Assembly: GCA_039105265.1 (NCBI GenBank) | Contig: JAPFFF010000012.1 | Coordinates: 3,472,001-3,536,000, forward strand | Reading direction: 5' to 3' | DNA: 64,000 nucleotides | Origin: Tritrichomonas musculus | Taxonomy: Eukaryota; Parabasalia; Tritrichomonadida; Tritrichomonadidae | Shown: positions 1 to 9,144 of the stretch, piece after piece | Layout: the number at the start of each line of letters is the position of its first letter | Numbering within the stretch: the stretch's first letter is position 1 | Notes under the pieces: generated by a model | Database searches by the model: none | What the model was told of the DNA's origin: nothing | The model's input: only the letters and a program-made list of their open reading frames with translations | Made by a program: the position numbers and the translations under genes

Positions 1-4
1 ATCA

Positions 5-2971
5 ATGGCCAATTTTAATAAATTTGAAATGTTTATATTTCTTTTCATTTTTAGATCTTTTTCGATATTTATTGACTGTAACCTTTCTTTAGGAAGTACA
101 TTAATTAATTTTTCAAACGACATTATCACGATTGCAGGATCTACAGATGAAAATTTTATTAAAATTTATATTGATGATCCAAATATTTTAAATCACGAAA
201 TCAAAATAATATTTAATAATTTATTCATTAATTTAACAGATAAAATTCCCTTGGAAATTGATGGTAATGTAGTTATATCTATTATCGAAATGATTGGTAA
301 CAACCAATTCATTTCTTTAAAAGAAGATTCAATTTTAATTTCAGAGAATTCAGAACTTTTTCTTAACAAAGGTTCAATTTCACTATCATCACCGAAATCT
401 TTGATTGGTGGCAATAGTAGCAACGTTCATATTAATTCGGTAACGCTTAATCCAAAGCCAATTGAAAATTCAATTGAATTTGGAATCATTTCACAACGGA
501 TTTCAATGATTGATTCAAATATTTCAATGCAGACTCAATATGACACAATTGGTGGCAACTATTGCACAAGCATCACAATTGAGAACAGCCACATCTATTC
601 AAAAAGTGAAAAAGGTTCATCCATTGGAAAAAGTGGAAAATCAATTTCTTCCAAAAAAAGTGATGGTGAAAACTATGATCCAATTGACCTTTACATTTTC
701 AATTCAACTATTGAATCGCATTCAAATAATGGGCCTGCAATTGGCCAACAAAGCGAGCTCGGTTCTCTCCAGATCACTCAATCGCATGTAAACGCATCAT
801 CTTTTGGATATTTCTGTGCAGTTGGCGGTTGTAAATCGGTTAATATTTTATCGTCAGCAGTTTACGCATCTAGCTATCATGGTGCCCCGATAGGTGGCCC
901 TGGGATTGAAACCCTCTACAACACAATCACAACGAACATCACAAACTCGTCAGTTGAAGCCTACGCGCTCCACGAAGGGACAGAAATGAACACAGAAGCT
1001 TCTGCGATTGGCGGCGGAAAGTCTGACATTTGCCATATTTACATCAGATTCTCTTCTGTTGTTGCCATGTCTGAGGGAACCGGTGCTGCAATTGGAGGCG
1101 GAAATTTCGGTGTTCGTCCGATCATTGAAATTAGTGATTCTGAAGTTTGGGCGAAAGCGACGAGTTACACATCGCCTGGAATCGGAGGAGGCAATGCTGC
1201 TGACTTTGATTACATAAGAATAGTTAGATCAAATGTAACTGCATATTCAGGGTTGAGTGCAGCAGCCATTGGCGCGTGCATCATGTATTCAGGCAATTTT
1301 ATTTGGATTGAAGATTCAATAATAAACGCTTTTTCTGATGAATTCGGTGCCGCTATCGGCGGTGCCAGATCGACAACCGATCCTTTAAACATCACCATCA
1401 TCAACTCCTCTGTTTATGCTGTTGCAGGTGGGCAAAGACCATCCGCAATTCCACAAGGCGCGGCCATTGGAGGCGGTTGTCAATCGACCAGCACTGAGAC
1501 GATGCTTTTCGGAAATCTTTACGCTTTTGATTCAAACATAACCGCCATTTCTGGCGGTTATGGATCAGCGATAGGAGGAGGTTATAACCAAGGTATTGGT
1601 GAAATCATTTTCATCAACTGTCAAGTTGTTGCTGTTTCCGATTTAAACCGTTCTGCGTCACTTTTTCCTATGAAAAAAGTCATCCCTTTTGAAAACAATC
1701 CCGGCGCTGGAATCGGAACAGGAGGCTCTCAATACTATCCGCCAGGCAGCCGTGTATCGAATGCAAACGGCAACATTACATTTATCAATTGTTCATTTAT
1801 CGATGTTTACGGTGGCTCTGTTGAAAAACACTCAAATACGGTTTCGCATTCAGAATCATCAAAAAGTGTCAACTGGCATGCCGCATCAGGCATCGGACTC
1901 GGTGGAATTAGGCCTCATACAATTGAAGACTCGAATCTTAGCATTTCTTTCATTAATTGCAATAATGTAAGCATTTATGGAGGAAGTGGATTTGATGATT
2001 ACACTTTTCCTGGCGCTGCAATTGGCGGTTCTTCGCTTGATTTTAACACCGCCTTCAAATTTTTGAATGTTGAGAATTCTTCGATTTATCTGAAAAACGG
2101 AAGATCGTTGATTAAAGGCCAAAAACATGCAGCCGTTGGTTTTCCAAGTTCGATGAACGATTATGGTGAAGTTAGCATTAAAAAGAGCACTGAGTTCATT
2201 GTTGATTCATCAGATGATTTTGATTCTATTGCTTTTAGTGTGAACAAGCTTTCTGTTGAAAAATCATGCGAAATTGTGATACATTCAAAAATTGAAAAAT
2301 TTATAAATGTTGTTGATTTGAATTTGAGTCATGTGCCTATCGTTGTTTTCAAGAAAATTTCATCTTTATTTAATCAGAATGAAAAAATAATTTCAATTGA
2401 ATTTAATCGTCGCGAAAATAATTATGCTAAAATTGTTGATGTGAAGAATTATGACGATCTCCTTTTCATTACTCTTGCTGAAGAAGGATTTTACTCAATT
2501 TATGTCAACACTGTTGTCAATGAAAAATCAAAATCTACTAATTTATATTATAAAAAATATATTTTGGGAGATTCATTAAGTTCAAGCTTTAAAATAACTT
2601 CAGGAGAAGAAACTGTTTTTAGATTTAATGAAGTTAATTTAACTGATTTTTCAATTCCAGCTCAAACATCAAAACAAACAGAAGAAATAATTGAAACCAA
2701 AAAATCTTCGGAAACTTTTATAAAAACTTTGAATCCTTCTGAGAATGATGACAATAAAAGAAACCAAAGAATTTCAATAATTGTTATTGCTGTATCGGTA
2801 TCTGTTTTTATTATTACTGTAATCGTTGTTATTGTTGTCTTGTTTATTTTGTTTAGGGATAAATGCAAATTTTATAGAAATGTGGCAAATACAGAAGAGG
2901 TGGAAAGAGAAATGGAATTTATTTCAGATCGTGATAATGGAAATGGAAATGTTCCAGAACATAACATCTAA
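5..2971 (+). CDS. Type I membrane surface protein with AIGGG repeats
   Basis: Encodes 988 residues. The first ~24 residues are a hydrophobic signal peptide. From about residue 130 to 680 the motif A/G-I-G-G-G or a variant recurs about 16 times, each followed by polar beta-strand-like sequence of the S-x-I-x-I-x-N-S-x-V type, as expected of a right-handed beta-helix. Near the C-terminus there is one strong transmembrane helix (~930-953), then a ~35-residue charged tail. This predicts a plasma-membrane protein with a large extracellular domain. AIGGG repeats of this kind are known from cell-wall proteins of gut Firmicutes, so a bacterial origin of the ectodomain is possible but inferred. ATG at 5 is chosen because the signal peptide follows directly; only 4 bases lie upstream in the window. 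Ligand unknown. Confidence 0.85.
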   Translation: MANFNKFEMFIFLFIFRSFSIFIDCNLSLGSTLINFSNDIITIAGSTDENFIKIYIDDPNILNHEIKIIFNNLFINLTDKIPLEIDGNVVISIIEMIGNNQFISLKEDSILISENSELFLNKGSISLSSPKSLIGGNSSNVHINSVTLNPKPIENSIEFGIISQRISMIDSNISMQTQYDTIGGNYCTSITIENSHIYSKSEKGSSIGKSGKSISSKKSDGENYDPIDLYIFNSTIESHSNNGPAIGQQSELGSLQITQSHVNASSFGYFCAVGGCKSVNILSSAVYASSYHGAPIGGPGIETLYNTITTNITNSSVEAYALHEGTEMNTEASAIGGGKSDICHIYIRFSSVVAMSEGTGAAIGGGNFGVRPIIEISDSEVWAKATSYTSPGIGGGNAADFDYIRIVRSNVTAYSGLSAAAIGACIMYSGNFIWIEDSIINAFSDEFGAAIGGARSTTDPLNITIINSSVYAVAGGQRPSAIPQGAAIGGGCQSTSTETMLFGNLYAFDSNITAISGGYGSAIGGGYNQGIGEIIFINCQVVAVSDLNRSASLFPMKKVIPFENNPGAGIGTGGSQYYPPGSRVSNANGNITFINCSFIDVYGGSVEKHSNTVSHSESSKSVNWHAASGIGLGGIRPHTIEDSNLSISFINCNNVSIYGGSGFDDYTFPGAAIGGSSLDFNTAFKFLNVENSSIYLKNGRSLIKGQKHAAVGFPSSMNDYGEVSIKKSTEFIVDSSDDFDSIAFSVNKLSVEKSCEIVIHSKIEKFINVVDLNLSHVPIVVFKKISSLFNQNEKIISIEFNRRENNYAKIVDVKNYDDLLFITLAEEGFYSIYVNTVVNEKSKSTNLYYKKYILGDSLSSSFKITSGEETVFRFNEVNLTDFSIPAQTSKQTEEIIETKKSSETFIKTLNPSENDDNKRNQRISIIVIAVSVSVFIITVIVVIVVLFILFRDKCKFYRNVANTEEVEREMEFISDRDNGNGNVPEHNI

Positions 2972-3545
2972 TAGTTAAATTATAAAAGCTATATATTTAT
3001 TATATTTTAATTATACTTTTTACTTAAAATTAATTGATTTATTTCTCAATCTAATAGAGAAATTTGGAGATATTATATTTATATCAATTAGATAATAATT
3101 ATTATGATTAAATAAACTTTAAATTTGTAGATTCGTAACCATATTTCCTCTAAAAATGTTGAATAATTTTATTATCGAATTGTAAAATATTCTTAGAACA
3201 ATAAAATGATCTGAAATACAAAAAAATAATAATATCTAGATGTAAACATTAATTGTGGATTAATTTTTATAATAATTGCTTTATAAGAATAATATTATGA
3301 ATAAATTAAAATTTTATCTTATATTATAACTTTATATTTCATCAAAATATTTATATTTTTAGTTTTCAATAATTACTAAATAATTCAATATATTATTTTT
3401 ATTTTGAGAAAAAAACAACTTTTTAAATTGCAATAAAACGCTAAAAATTTATTAAATAAGTTTTATCAGCTCACTTATGCAAATTTGAATGTGTTATTTA
3501 ACAATAATTGATATTTTTTGTATACTTTATGATAGTGAAATTAAG
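2972..3545. other. AT-rich intergenic spacer
   Basis: About 570 bases of strongly AT-rich DNA between the surface-protein gene and the hydrogenase. I see no convincing reading frame, RNA gene or ordered repeat. The only functional-looking signal is the Inr-like motif at its right edge. Confidence 0.6.
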
Positions 3546-3552
3546 TCATTTT
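3546..3552 (+). promoter_or_regulatory. Inr-like initiator TCATTTT before hydrogenase
   Basis: TCATTTT fits the trichomonad Inr consensus TCA(+1)-Y-T/A. The presumed +1 A lies 12 nt before the hydrogenase ATG, the short 5' UTR typical of these protists. Promoter function is inferred. Confidence 0.5.
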
Positions 3553-3559
3553 AATAGAT

Positions 3560-4969
3560 ATGCTTTCATCATTAAAACCACGTTTTTCACGATTTGCGAA
3601 GGCATCCCCAGCTCTAGATACCTCAACAAACTCGTTTATCCTTGACCGAAGCAAGTGTATTTCCTGTGGTTTGTGCGTTAAGGCCTGTAATAACATTGCA
3701 GGACAAAAAGTTCTAAAACTTGTTAAAGACCCAGATTATAAGCAAAAGCGTGTATCCACAGCCACTGGAAATCCTCTCCAAAAGACCAATTGCATCAAAT
3801 GTGGAATGTGTACCTTAGTATGCCCAACAGCAGCATTACATGAAAAAGATGCAACATTTGATGTCGAAGCTGTCCTCAAGAACCCCGGTGATCGTATTAC
3901 TACAGTTCAAACAGCTCCAGCTAGCCGAGTTGTCATAGCCGAAGCCTTTGGAATGCCAGCCGGAACTGTCGTTACAGGCAAACTCGTTACTGCTCTCAAA
4001 ATGCTCGGATTCAAATACGTTTTTGATACCAATTGGGGTGCTGACATGACCGTTGTTGAAGAAGCCACGGAACTTGTTAATCGTATTAAATCTAATTCCA
4101 AGAATCTTCCAATGTTTACCTCATGTTGTCCGGCCTGGATCAACTATGTTGAAGAGTCCCAGCCAGACCTCATTCCAAACATATCTACTTGCAAGTCCTG
4201 CCTTGCTATGCTTGCAGCTACACTCAGAGGCGATTTTGCCAAAATGAACAAGATTGATCCGAAGAAGATCTACCACGTAGCAATCATGCCTTGCATTGCA
4301 AAGAAAGATGAGATCGAAAGACCTCAACTTCGTTCATCTTCAGGTATAAAAGAAACAGACGCTGTCCTTTCAGTTCGTGAGTTAATAAGATGGCTTAAAC
4401 GGGCCAAAATAGACCTCAAAAAGTTGCCAGATACGCCGTATGATAAATTCTACGGAGAATCAACCGGCGCTTCAACAATCTTCTGCAACACCGGCGGCGT
4501 CATGGAGGCAGCAATCCGCTCTGCGTACAAGTTTTACACCGGCCACGAAATGAAGAACTATGACGTTAAAGAAGTCAGAGGAACGGCCGGAATACGTTAC
4601 GCGGCGGTTGACTTTGACGGTTTGCCAGTTCATTTCGCTGTCGCTAGCGGAACAGCAAACGCAATGAAGCTCATCAAGAGAATCAAGAACAAGGACCCCG
4701 AGGTGGCAAACATCAAGTTCGTAGAGGTCATGGCCTGCCCGGGCGGCTGCGTGATGGGAGGCGGAACAAACAAGGCAAAGAACAAGAAGGTCCAGCAGAA
4801 GAGACTCGACGCTATTTACAAGGTCGATGAAGAGAAGCCTGAAAGAGCTTCACACTTCAATCACGAAGTAAATGAGTGCTACACAAGAGTCTACGATGGA
4901 GAGTACTTCAGTCACCTCGCTCACGAGACTCTTCACACTCACTGCAAACCACAAAATTACAAAGCATAA
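3560..4969 (+). CDS. [FeFe]-hydrogenase, hydrogenosomal
   Basis: Reduces protons to H2 with electrons from ferredoxin in the hydrogenosome. The 469-residue protein starts with a short Ser/Arg-rich leader (MLSSLKPRFSRF) that resembles a hydrogenosomal targeting signal. Next is a two-[4Fe-4S] ferredoxin domain with cysteines at 33, 36, 39, 43 and 78, 81, 84, 88. The H-cluster motifs follow: TSCCPAW (~190), MPCIAKKDE (~243) and ACPGGC (~390). The C-terminal small-subunit-like region is present. The length matches the short hydrogenases of Trichomonas, which lack the extra N-terminal [2Fe-2S] and histidine-ligated cluster domains. The coding DNA is clearly less AT-rich than its flanks, as expected of a highly expressed gene. 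Confidence 0.95.
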   Translation: MLSSLKPRFSRFAKASPALDTSTNSFILDRSKCISCGLCVKACNNIAGQKVLKLVKDPDYKQKRVSTATGNPLQKTNCIKCGMCTLVCPTAALHEKDATFDVEAVLKNPGDRITTVQTAPASRVVIAEAFGMPAGTVVTGKLVTALKMLGFKYVFDTNWGADMTVVEEATELVNRIKSNSKNLPMFTSCCPAWINYVEESQPDLIPNISTCKSCLAMLAATLRGDFAKMNKIDPKKIYHVAIMPCIAKKDEIERPQLRSSSGIKETDAVLSVRELIRWLKRAKIDLKKLPDTPYDKFYGESTGASTIFCNTGGVMEAAIRSAYKFYTGHEMKNYDVKEVRGTAGIRYAAVDFDGLPVHFAVASGTANAMKLIKRIKNKDPEVANIKFVEVMACPGGCVMGGGTNKAKNKKVQQKRLDAIYKVDEEKPERASHFNHEVNECYTRVYDGEYFSHLAHETLHTHCKPQNYKA

Positions 4970-5403
4970 ACAAATTAAGTAGTTATTTATATATTTATTT
5001 TTTACAAGTTGAATTTTGAAAAAAAAATTTTTTTTTTAATTTTAAATAAAATGCATTTAAAAAAAATTTTTGAATGATCATTCAATTTTTAAATGCATTT
5101 TATTGAAAAAATTGAATATTCTGAAAATTTTGAGAAGAATTGAAATTTGAATAATGTTTTTTACTTAATTAACTGCTTTTATCTTGATGTTCACTAATTG
5201 TATTGATACATTTAAATAATTTTTAGAGAATGTAATATCAAATTATAATATGGTCTTCATGTTGAGGAAGAATGTAATTCAAATGATTAAATATAATTGA
5301 AACAATTAAAATAAATTGTATTTTCAGCTGAATTGATTTTATTTATCATGATTTAAGAGAGTTTTAAAATATGATTTTAATGAAGTTATTTGAAATAATA
5401 ATT
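4970..5403. other. Intergenic region after hydrogenase
   Basis: AT-rich spacer between the hydrogenase and the convergent microprotein gene. Apart from the hairpin at 5045-5104 I see no gene or repeat. Confidence 0.5.
5045..5104. repeat. Inverted repeat able to form a long hairpin
   Basis: The arms at 5045-5058 (AATAAAATGCATTT) and 5091-5104 are exact reverse complements. The middle holds a second palindrome (TTGAATGATCATTCAA). It lies ~75 bases past the hydrogenase stop, so it could fold in the 3' UTR or act in 3'-end formation; that role is inferred. Confidence 0.55.
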
Positions 5404-5565
5404 TTAACGACGATAAGGTCCAGATGGATAAGGACCATGTGGTCCTGGTAGATACCCATATGGTCCAGGAGGTGGTGGAACAAATCCTGGAGGAGGAGGT
5501 TGATAGTATGGAGGTGGTGGACCTGGCCTTCCTGGAGGATAACCGTATGGTAGATATCCTGACAT
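5404..5565 (-). CDS. Pro/Gly/Tyr-rich microprotein (53 aa)
   Basis: An ATG-to-TAA frame on the minus strand encodes 53 residues made mostly of P, G and Y, for example GYLPYGYPPGRPGPPPPYY and repeated PGPYG/GPHGPY units. It ends in two arginines. The strong codon bias and the sharp contrast with the surrounding AT-rich DNA argue for a real gene despite its size. The composition resembles the flexible XYPPX-type tails of annexin-like, rhodopsin and scaffold proteins. There is no signal peptide or membrane segment. It could also be an exon or a fragment of a former longer tail. Function unknown. Confidence 0.6.
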   Translation of the reverse strand: MSGYLPYGYPPGRPGPPPPYYQPPPPGFVPPPPGPYGYLPGPHGPYPSGPYRR

Positions 5566-5796
5566 AATATAAAATTAAGAAATAAAAAAGTTAGATCAAA
5601 TTTGTGAAAAAATGTTCAAATTTATCACAAAAATCAGAAATAAAAATCTTTCATAAAATTAATAATCTTACAAAACTCATAATATATTTATCCCATTAAA
5701 AAAAGTTTAAAATGAGAAATTTCTAATGAATAAAATTGAATATTATCTTTTAAAGTAAAAATTTTATTTTATCTAATTATATTTTTTAATTGTTTA

Positions 5797-6569
5797 CAGC
5801 TGTTTCGGAAATAGATTAGAATTTTTTGGAAATAAAATAGCATGATTTGAATGGTTTATAAAACCGCTAAAATATTTTTGGAAATAAAATATTTTTTTTT
5901 GGAAATAAAATAGTGAACGATTATTTTGCATTCAATTTCCAGTATTTTTGTTGTAGAAAAACATTTAAATCAGAAGCAAATATTAATTACATCTAAACAA
6001 TCTTTTGCCAATTTAATATATTTTGACAGATGTTATTAAAAAGATACTTTATATTTGATATTTCACCGATTACATAATATCTTTTTTAAATTATATCCTG
6101 GATAAAACAAAAAGAAAATTTCTTTTCAAATTCGATATAATAATCACTAATAATCATAAATAAAGCGATTTTTTCATTAATACAAGAGTTTATTCAAAAT
6201 ATACATTATCATCAATTTTCATATTAAAAATCATAAAAAATGCATAATTGTCAATAAATTGAAGATTTTATTGAGTAATTCGGAATGAAAACATTATTTT
6301 TGTAATATCATATTAAAAACACAATAACATACTCTATGTTTCATATTGAACAGTTAAAAACAAAACTCGTGTATATATTAACATAATAATGTGTAAAACG
6401 CCATAAAATTTCTTTAATCTATCTTTTAATTCTGTTTTTAAGTATGATAAAATTGAATATAAAATGATCGTTCCTATTTTATTTCCAAAAAAAAATATTT
6501 AATTTCCAAAAAAATAAAACGGTTACTATTTTATTTCCAAAAAATTCTAATCTATTTCCGAAACAGCTG
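5797..6569. mobile_element. 773-bp TA-flanked MITE-like element
   Basis: The ends are inverted repeats that match exactly for 44 bp, starting CAGCTGTTTCGGAAATAG, and both are flanked by TA (5795-5796 and 6570-6571). Each end carries about three copies of the subterminal motif TTTGGAAATAAAATA, which look like transposase-binding sites. No coding capacity is visible inside. The TA target and TIRs point to a non-autonomous Tc1/mariner/pogo-type element. The perfect terminal match suggests fairly recent mobility. Confidence 0.75.
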
Positions 6570-6571
6570 TA

Positions 6572-6963
6572 TAATTAAATGAATAACTTAATAATAGGTC
6601 TACTTTATATATTGTCAACAAATTCAGAAATTAACCAAATTTATCTTAATTAAGATAAATTTTAGAAAAAGATTTTAACTTAAAATCTTATTTTTTCTTA
6701 TTTGTGCCAGATAAATTTATAAATGTTATAAATGCAATGTGTTTGGGAAAATAAAAAAAACTCTATAAAGAATCCAATAATTTGATTCCTCTTCATTTAT
6801 ATAGAATTTAAAAAGCAACATTTAGTAATTGTATTATTTATTAATATGCTTACAAATAAAGCCTTTTTCAAAGGCCGTTAAATTTTTTGGTTATAAATTA
6901 TATTATGAGTTAAGAGATTACTTGGTTTGTGCTTATTTCAGCACAATATTACTTTTAACATCG
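6572..6963. other. Intergenic spacer
   Basis: AT-rich DNA between the MITE-like element and the stop codon of the TBC gene. No gene or repeat recognised. Confidence 0.5.
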
Positions 6964-8370
6964 TTAGGTTTTTGATGCTTTCAGCATAAAACTATTATAT
7001 TGCTTTTTGGATATTAAAAACTTTTTATTCCAAATTTGGCGAACATACGAAATATCATTCATTTTTGGATGCATGTGAGGACTTTGCAAAAAAGATGTCA
7101 AATCATCAATGGATGCATTTTTCATATAATCATTGTAAACATTTAATATTATTAAGCCAAATGAAATCAATGATGATGGTCCAAATAAAAGATAACGATC
7201 AAATATTAAAAGTGAAATATCTCTTTGAAAAGGAAAACAAGAAAATGCAGTTAGCCACCATCCAACAGTGTAAACAACTGGATCTATGTTATTTTTAGTT
7301 AATTTTAGAGAAATTTTGGGAAAATACTTTTGAATGGCTACATTCCATATTTTGTTCATTTGGTAGACGCCTGGAAAATCATGAATGAAATATTCTCTGA
7401 AATTGAATCTACCTGAGAGCATCAATGTGCAGAAGCAATTAAATGCTGTAAATTCATCCATGTTGCATAATAAAAGTCCAGCCAAAAAGGACATTCCTTG
7501 CGTGAAATCTATATCTTTATCAATCGCTGAATATGCAGAAAGGATGTTTTTCATTGATTGCCTAATTTGTTTGTTTTTTATTTCTTCAAATTGGATTAGA
7601 GTTCGATCTAAATCATTTTCTATTTCTTTAATAGCTTTTTTGTTTCCATTATTTGCAAGAAAATGTAGGATATTAATTGTATCATCACTTTGAATTGCTA
7701 AATCAACATTGTCATCGTTTTCTTGAATGCAAGTGCATTCAATAGAATTGTTTGAATTTGAACTAGTATTTAAATAACAACTTGAAACTGAAATGTTATC
7801 ACTATTTTGAATCTCGAAATCATCTTGGTCATTATTATTATTATCTAACTTTAAATTACATAAATTAACAATATCAATTGCCAATGAATCAAAATATGAA
7901 TGTAACGGATCAATGATAATTTTCCATATTAAACCTCTTAATTCATTTGGTATTCCTTCTAAAACTGCCTGCTTGAATTTATTTGCATATTGTTTGTTTT
8001 TAATTTTTAAAATATTTAGTAAATTCATTTTGTTTTCCCCATATTTTCGTTTCTTTTTCTCTATTTGTTGATATTCTTTTGATGTGAATTTTAAATTTAT
8101 ATCTTCATTACCTAATCTTTGAAAAAAAGAATTTGCATTTGAATCATTGATGCCAAATAAAGTTGAGATAATGTCTTTCCAGATGAAATCATTCTTAGAT
8201 AATATATTTTGGGGACATAATGAAAATTTATTTAAAAAGTCATTCACTTTTTTGTGTCTATTCATGACAAAAGAGCTATGTGAAGAATTTTCATTCAAAC
8301 TTGAACTTAAATATTTCTCTTCTTTTTCCATTTTTATTAATTTATATGAATCAGTTATTTTATATTCCAT
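6964..8370 (-). CDS. TBC-domain Rab GTPase-activating protein
   Basis: Encodes 468 residues from the ATG at 8370. The TBC domain runs from about 135 to 440: it opens with GIPNELRGLIWK, carries the arginine-finger motif IENDLDR (I-x-x-D-x-x-R) and the glutamine finger in FTQGMSFLAG, and continues with VGWWLTAFSCFPF. Both catalytic fingers are present, so it should speed GTP hydrolysis on a Rab and switch off a vesicle-traffic step; the Rab is unknown. An acidic, Asn/Ser-rich insert (~175-235) lies between the first TBC helices and the arginine finger. An Inr-like TCATTTG sits 13 nt upstream of the ATG on the minus strand (8379-8385). Trichomonads have many TBC proteins. Confidence 0.9.
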   Translation of the reverse strand: MEYKITDSYKLIKMEKEEKYLSSSLNENSSHSSFVMNRHKKVNDFLNKFSLCPQNILSKNDFIWKDIISTLFGINDSNANSFFQRLGNEDINLKFTSKEYQQIEKKKRKYGENKMNLLNILKIKNKQYANKFKQAVLEGIPNELRGLIWKIIIDPLHSYFDSLAIDIVNLCNLKLDNNNNDQDDFEIQNSDNISVSSCYLNTSSNSNNSIECTCIQENDDNVDLAIQSDDTINILHFLANNGNKKAIKEIENDLDRTLIQFEEIKNKQIRQSMKNILSAYSAIDKDIDFTQGMSFLAGLLLCNMDEFTAFNCFCTLMLSGRFNFREYFIHDFPGVYQMNKIWNVAIQKYFPKISLKLTKNNIDPVVYTVGWWLTAFSCFPFQRDISLLIFDRYLLFGPSSLISFGLIILNVYNDYMKNASIDDLTSFLQSPHMHPKMNDISYVRQIWNKKFLISKKQYNSFMLKASKT

Positions 8371-8378
8371 CAAGTGAT

Positions 8379-8385
8379 CAAATGA
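8379..8385 (-). promoter_or_regulatory. Inr-like initiator TCATTTG
   Basis: On the minus strand TCATTTG lies just before the TBC ATG and fits TCA-Y-T/A. Role inferred from trichomonad promoters. Confidence 0.4.
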
Positions 8386-9144
8386 AATAATTCAAAAAAA
8401 TCATATATATAATTCAATAGATTTTTATTCAAAATTGAATGATCAATTCAAAAAAAATGACCGAAGACATTCAATATACAAAATACTCTGAAATTTTGAT
8501 AAACTCAAAACGTTCCCATTAGAATTTTTATTTTTATTTGATGAAGATGGTGATTAACATAAAATTTCTCTTGTAAAGCTTCAATAAATAAAAAATTATA
8601 AAAAAATTTTGTGTTATTCAAAAATGACAGAAAAAAAGCATAAAATCGATAATTACCACCGGAATGAAACAAATAATGAATTAGTTTCGTTTATAATTCG
8701 ATATAAATCAATGTATATTGAATAAAACAAAAAATATATACTTTTCTTTAGTTATTTAATATCTAATAATTCTAAATTATAATAATTGTATAATATAATA
8801 AAAAAATATATATAATATCGAAATATATATTCATTTGATATGAATGCATCTGGAAAAATAATAAAAAAATTCAACAAATATAATTTAATTAAAGCAGCAT
8901 ATTATTTTTATATTTGTTTATATTTACGAATTTTATAATTTATTGATATTTAGCATTTATTGATTTATTTTTAGATCTAGCTAATTAAAATTTATTAATA
9001 TAATAATATTAATATTATTAAATTAAAAAGGAAATTCAATTGAAATTAATAAATAAATCGTTTGTATAAAACAAGAAATTAATAAATAAATCGTTTGTAT
9101 AAAATAAGATATTTTTGAATATTTAATATGATGTATAAAAAAAA
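8386..9144. other. Intergenic region
   Basis: AT-rich spacer between the TBC gene and the four-TM protein gene. It holds the 33-bp tandem duplication at 9042-9107 and otherwise nothing I can identify. Confidence 0.5.
9042..9107. repeat. 33-bp tandem duplication, two copies
   Basis: The unit starting GAAATTAATAAATAAATCG and ending GTATAAAA begins at 9042 and again at 9075, with one or two mismatches at the end. It lies just past the stop codon of the minus-strand four-TM protein. Confidence 0.6.
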
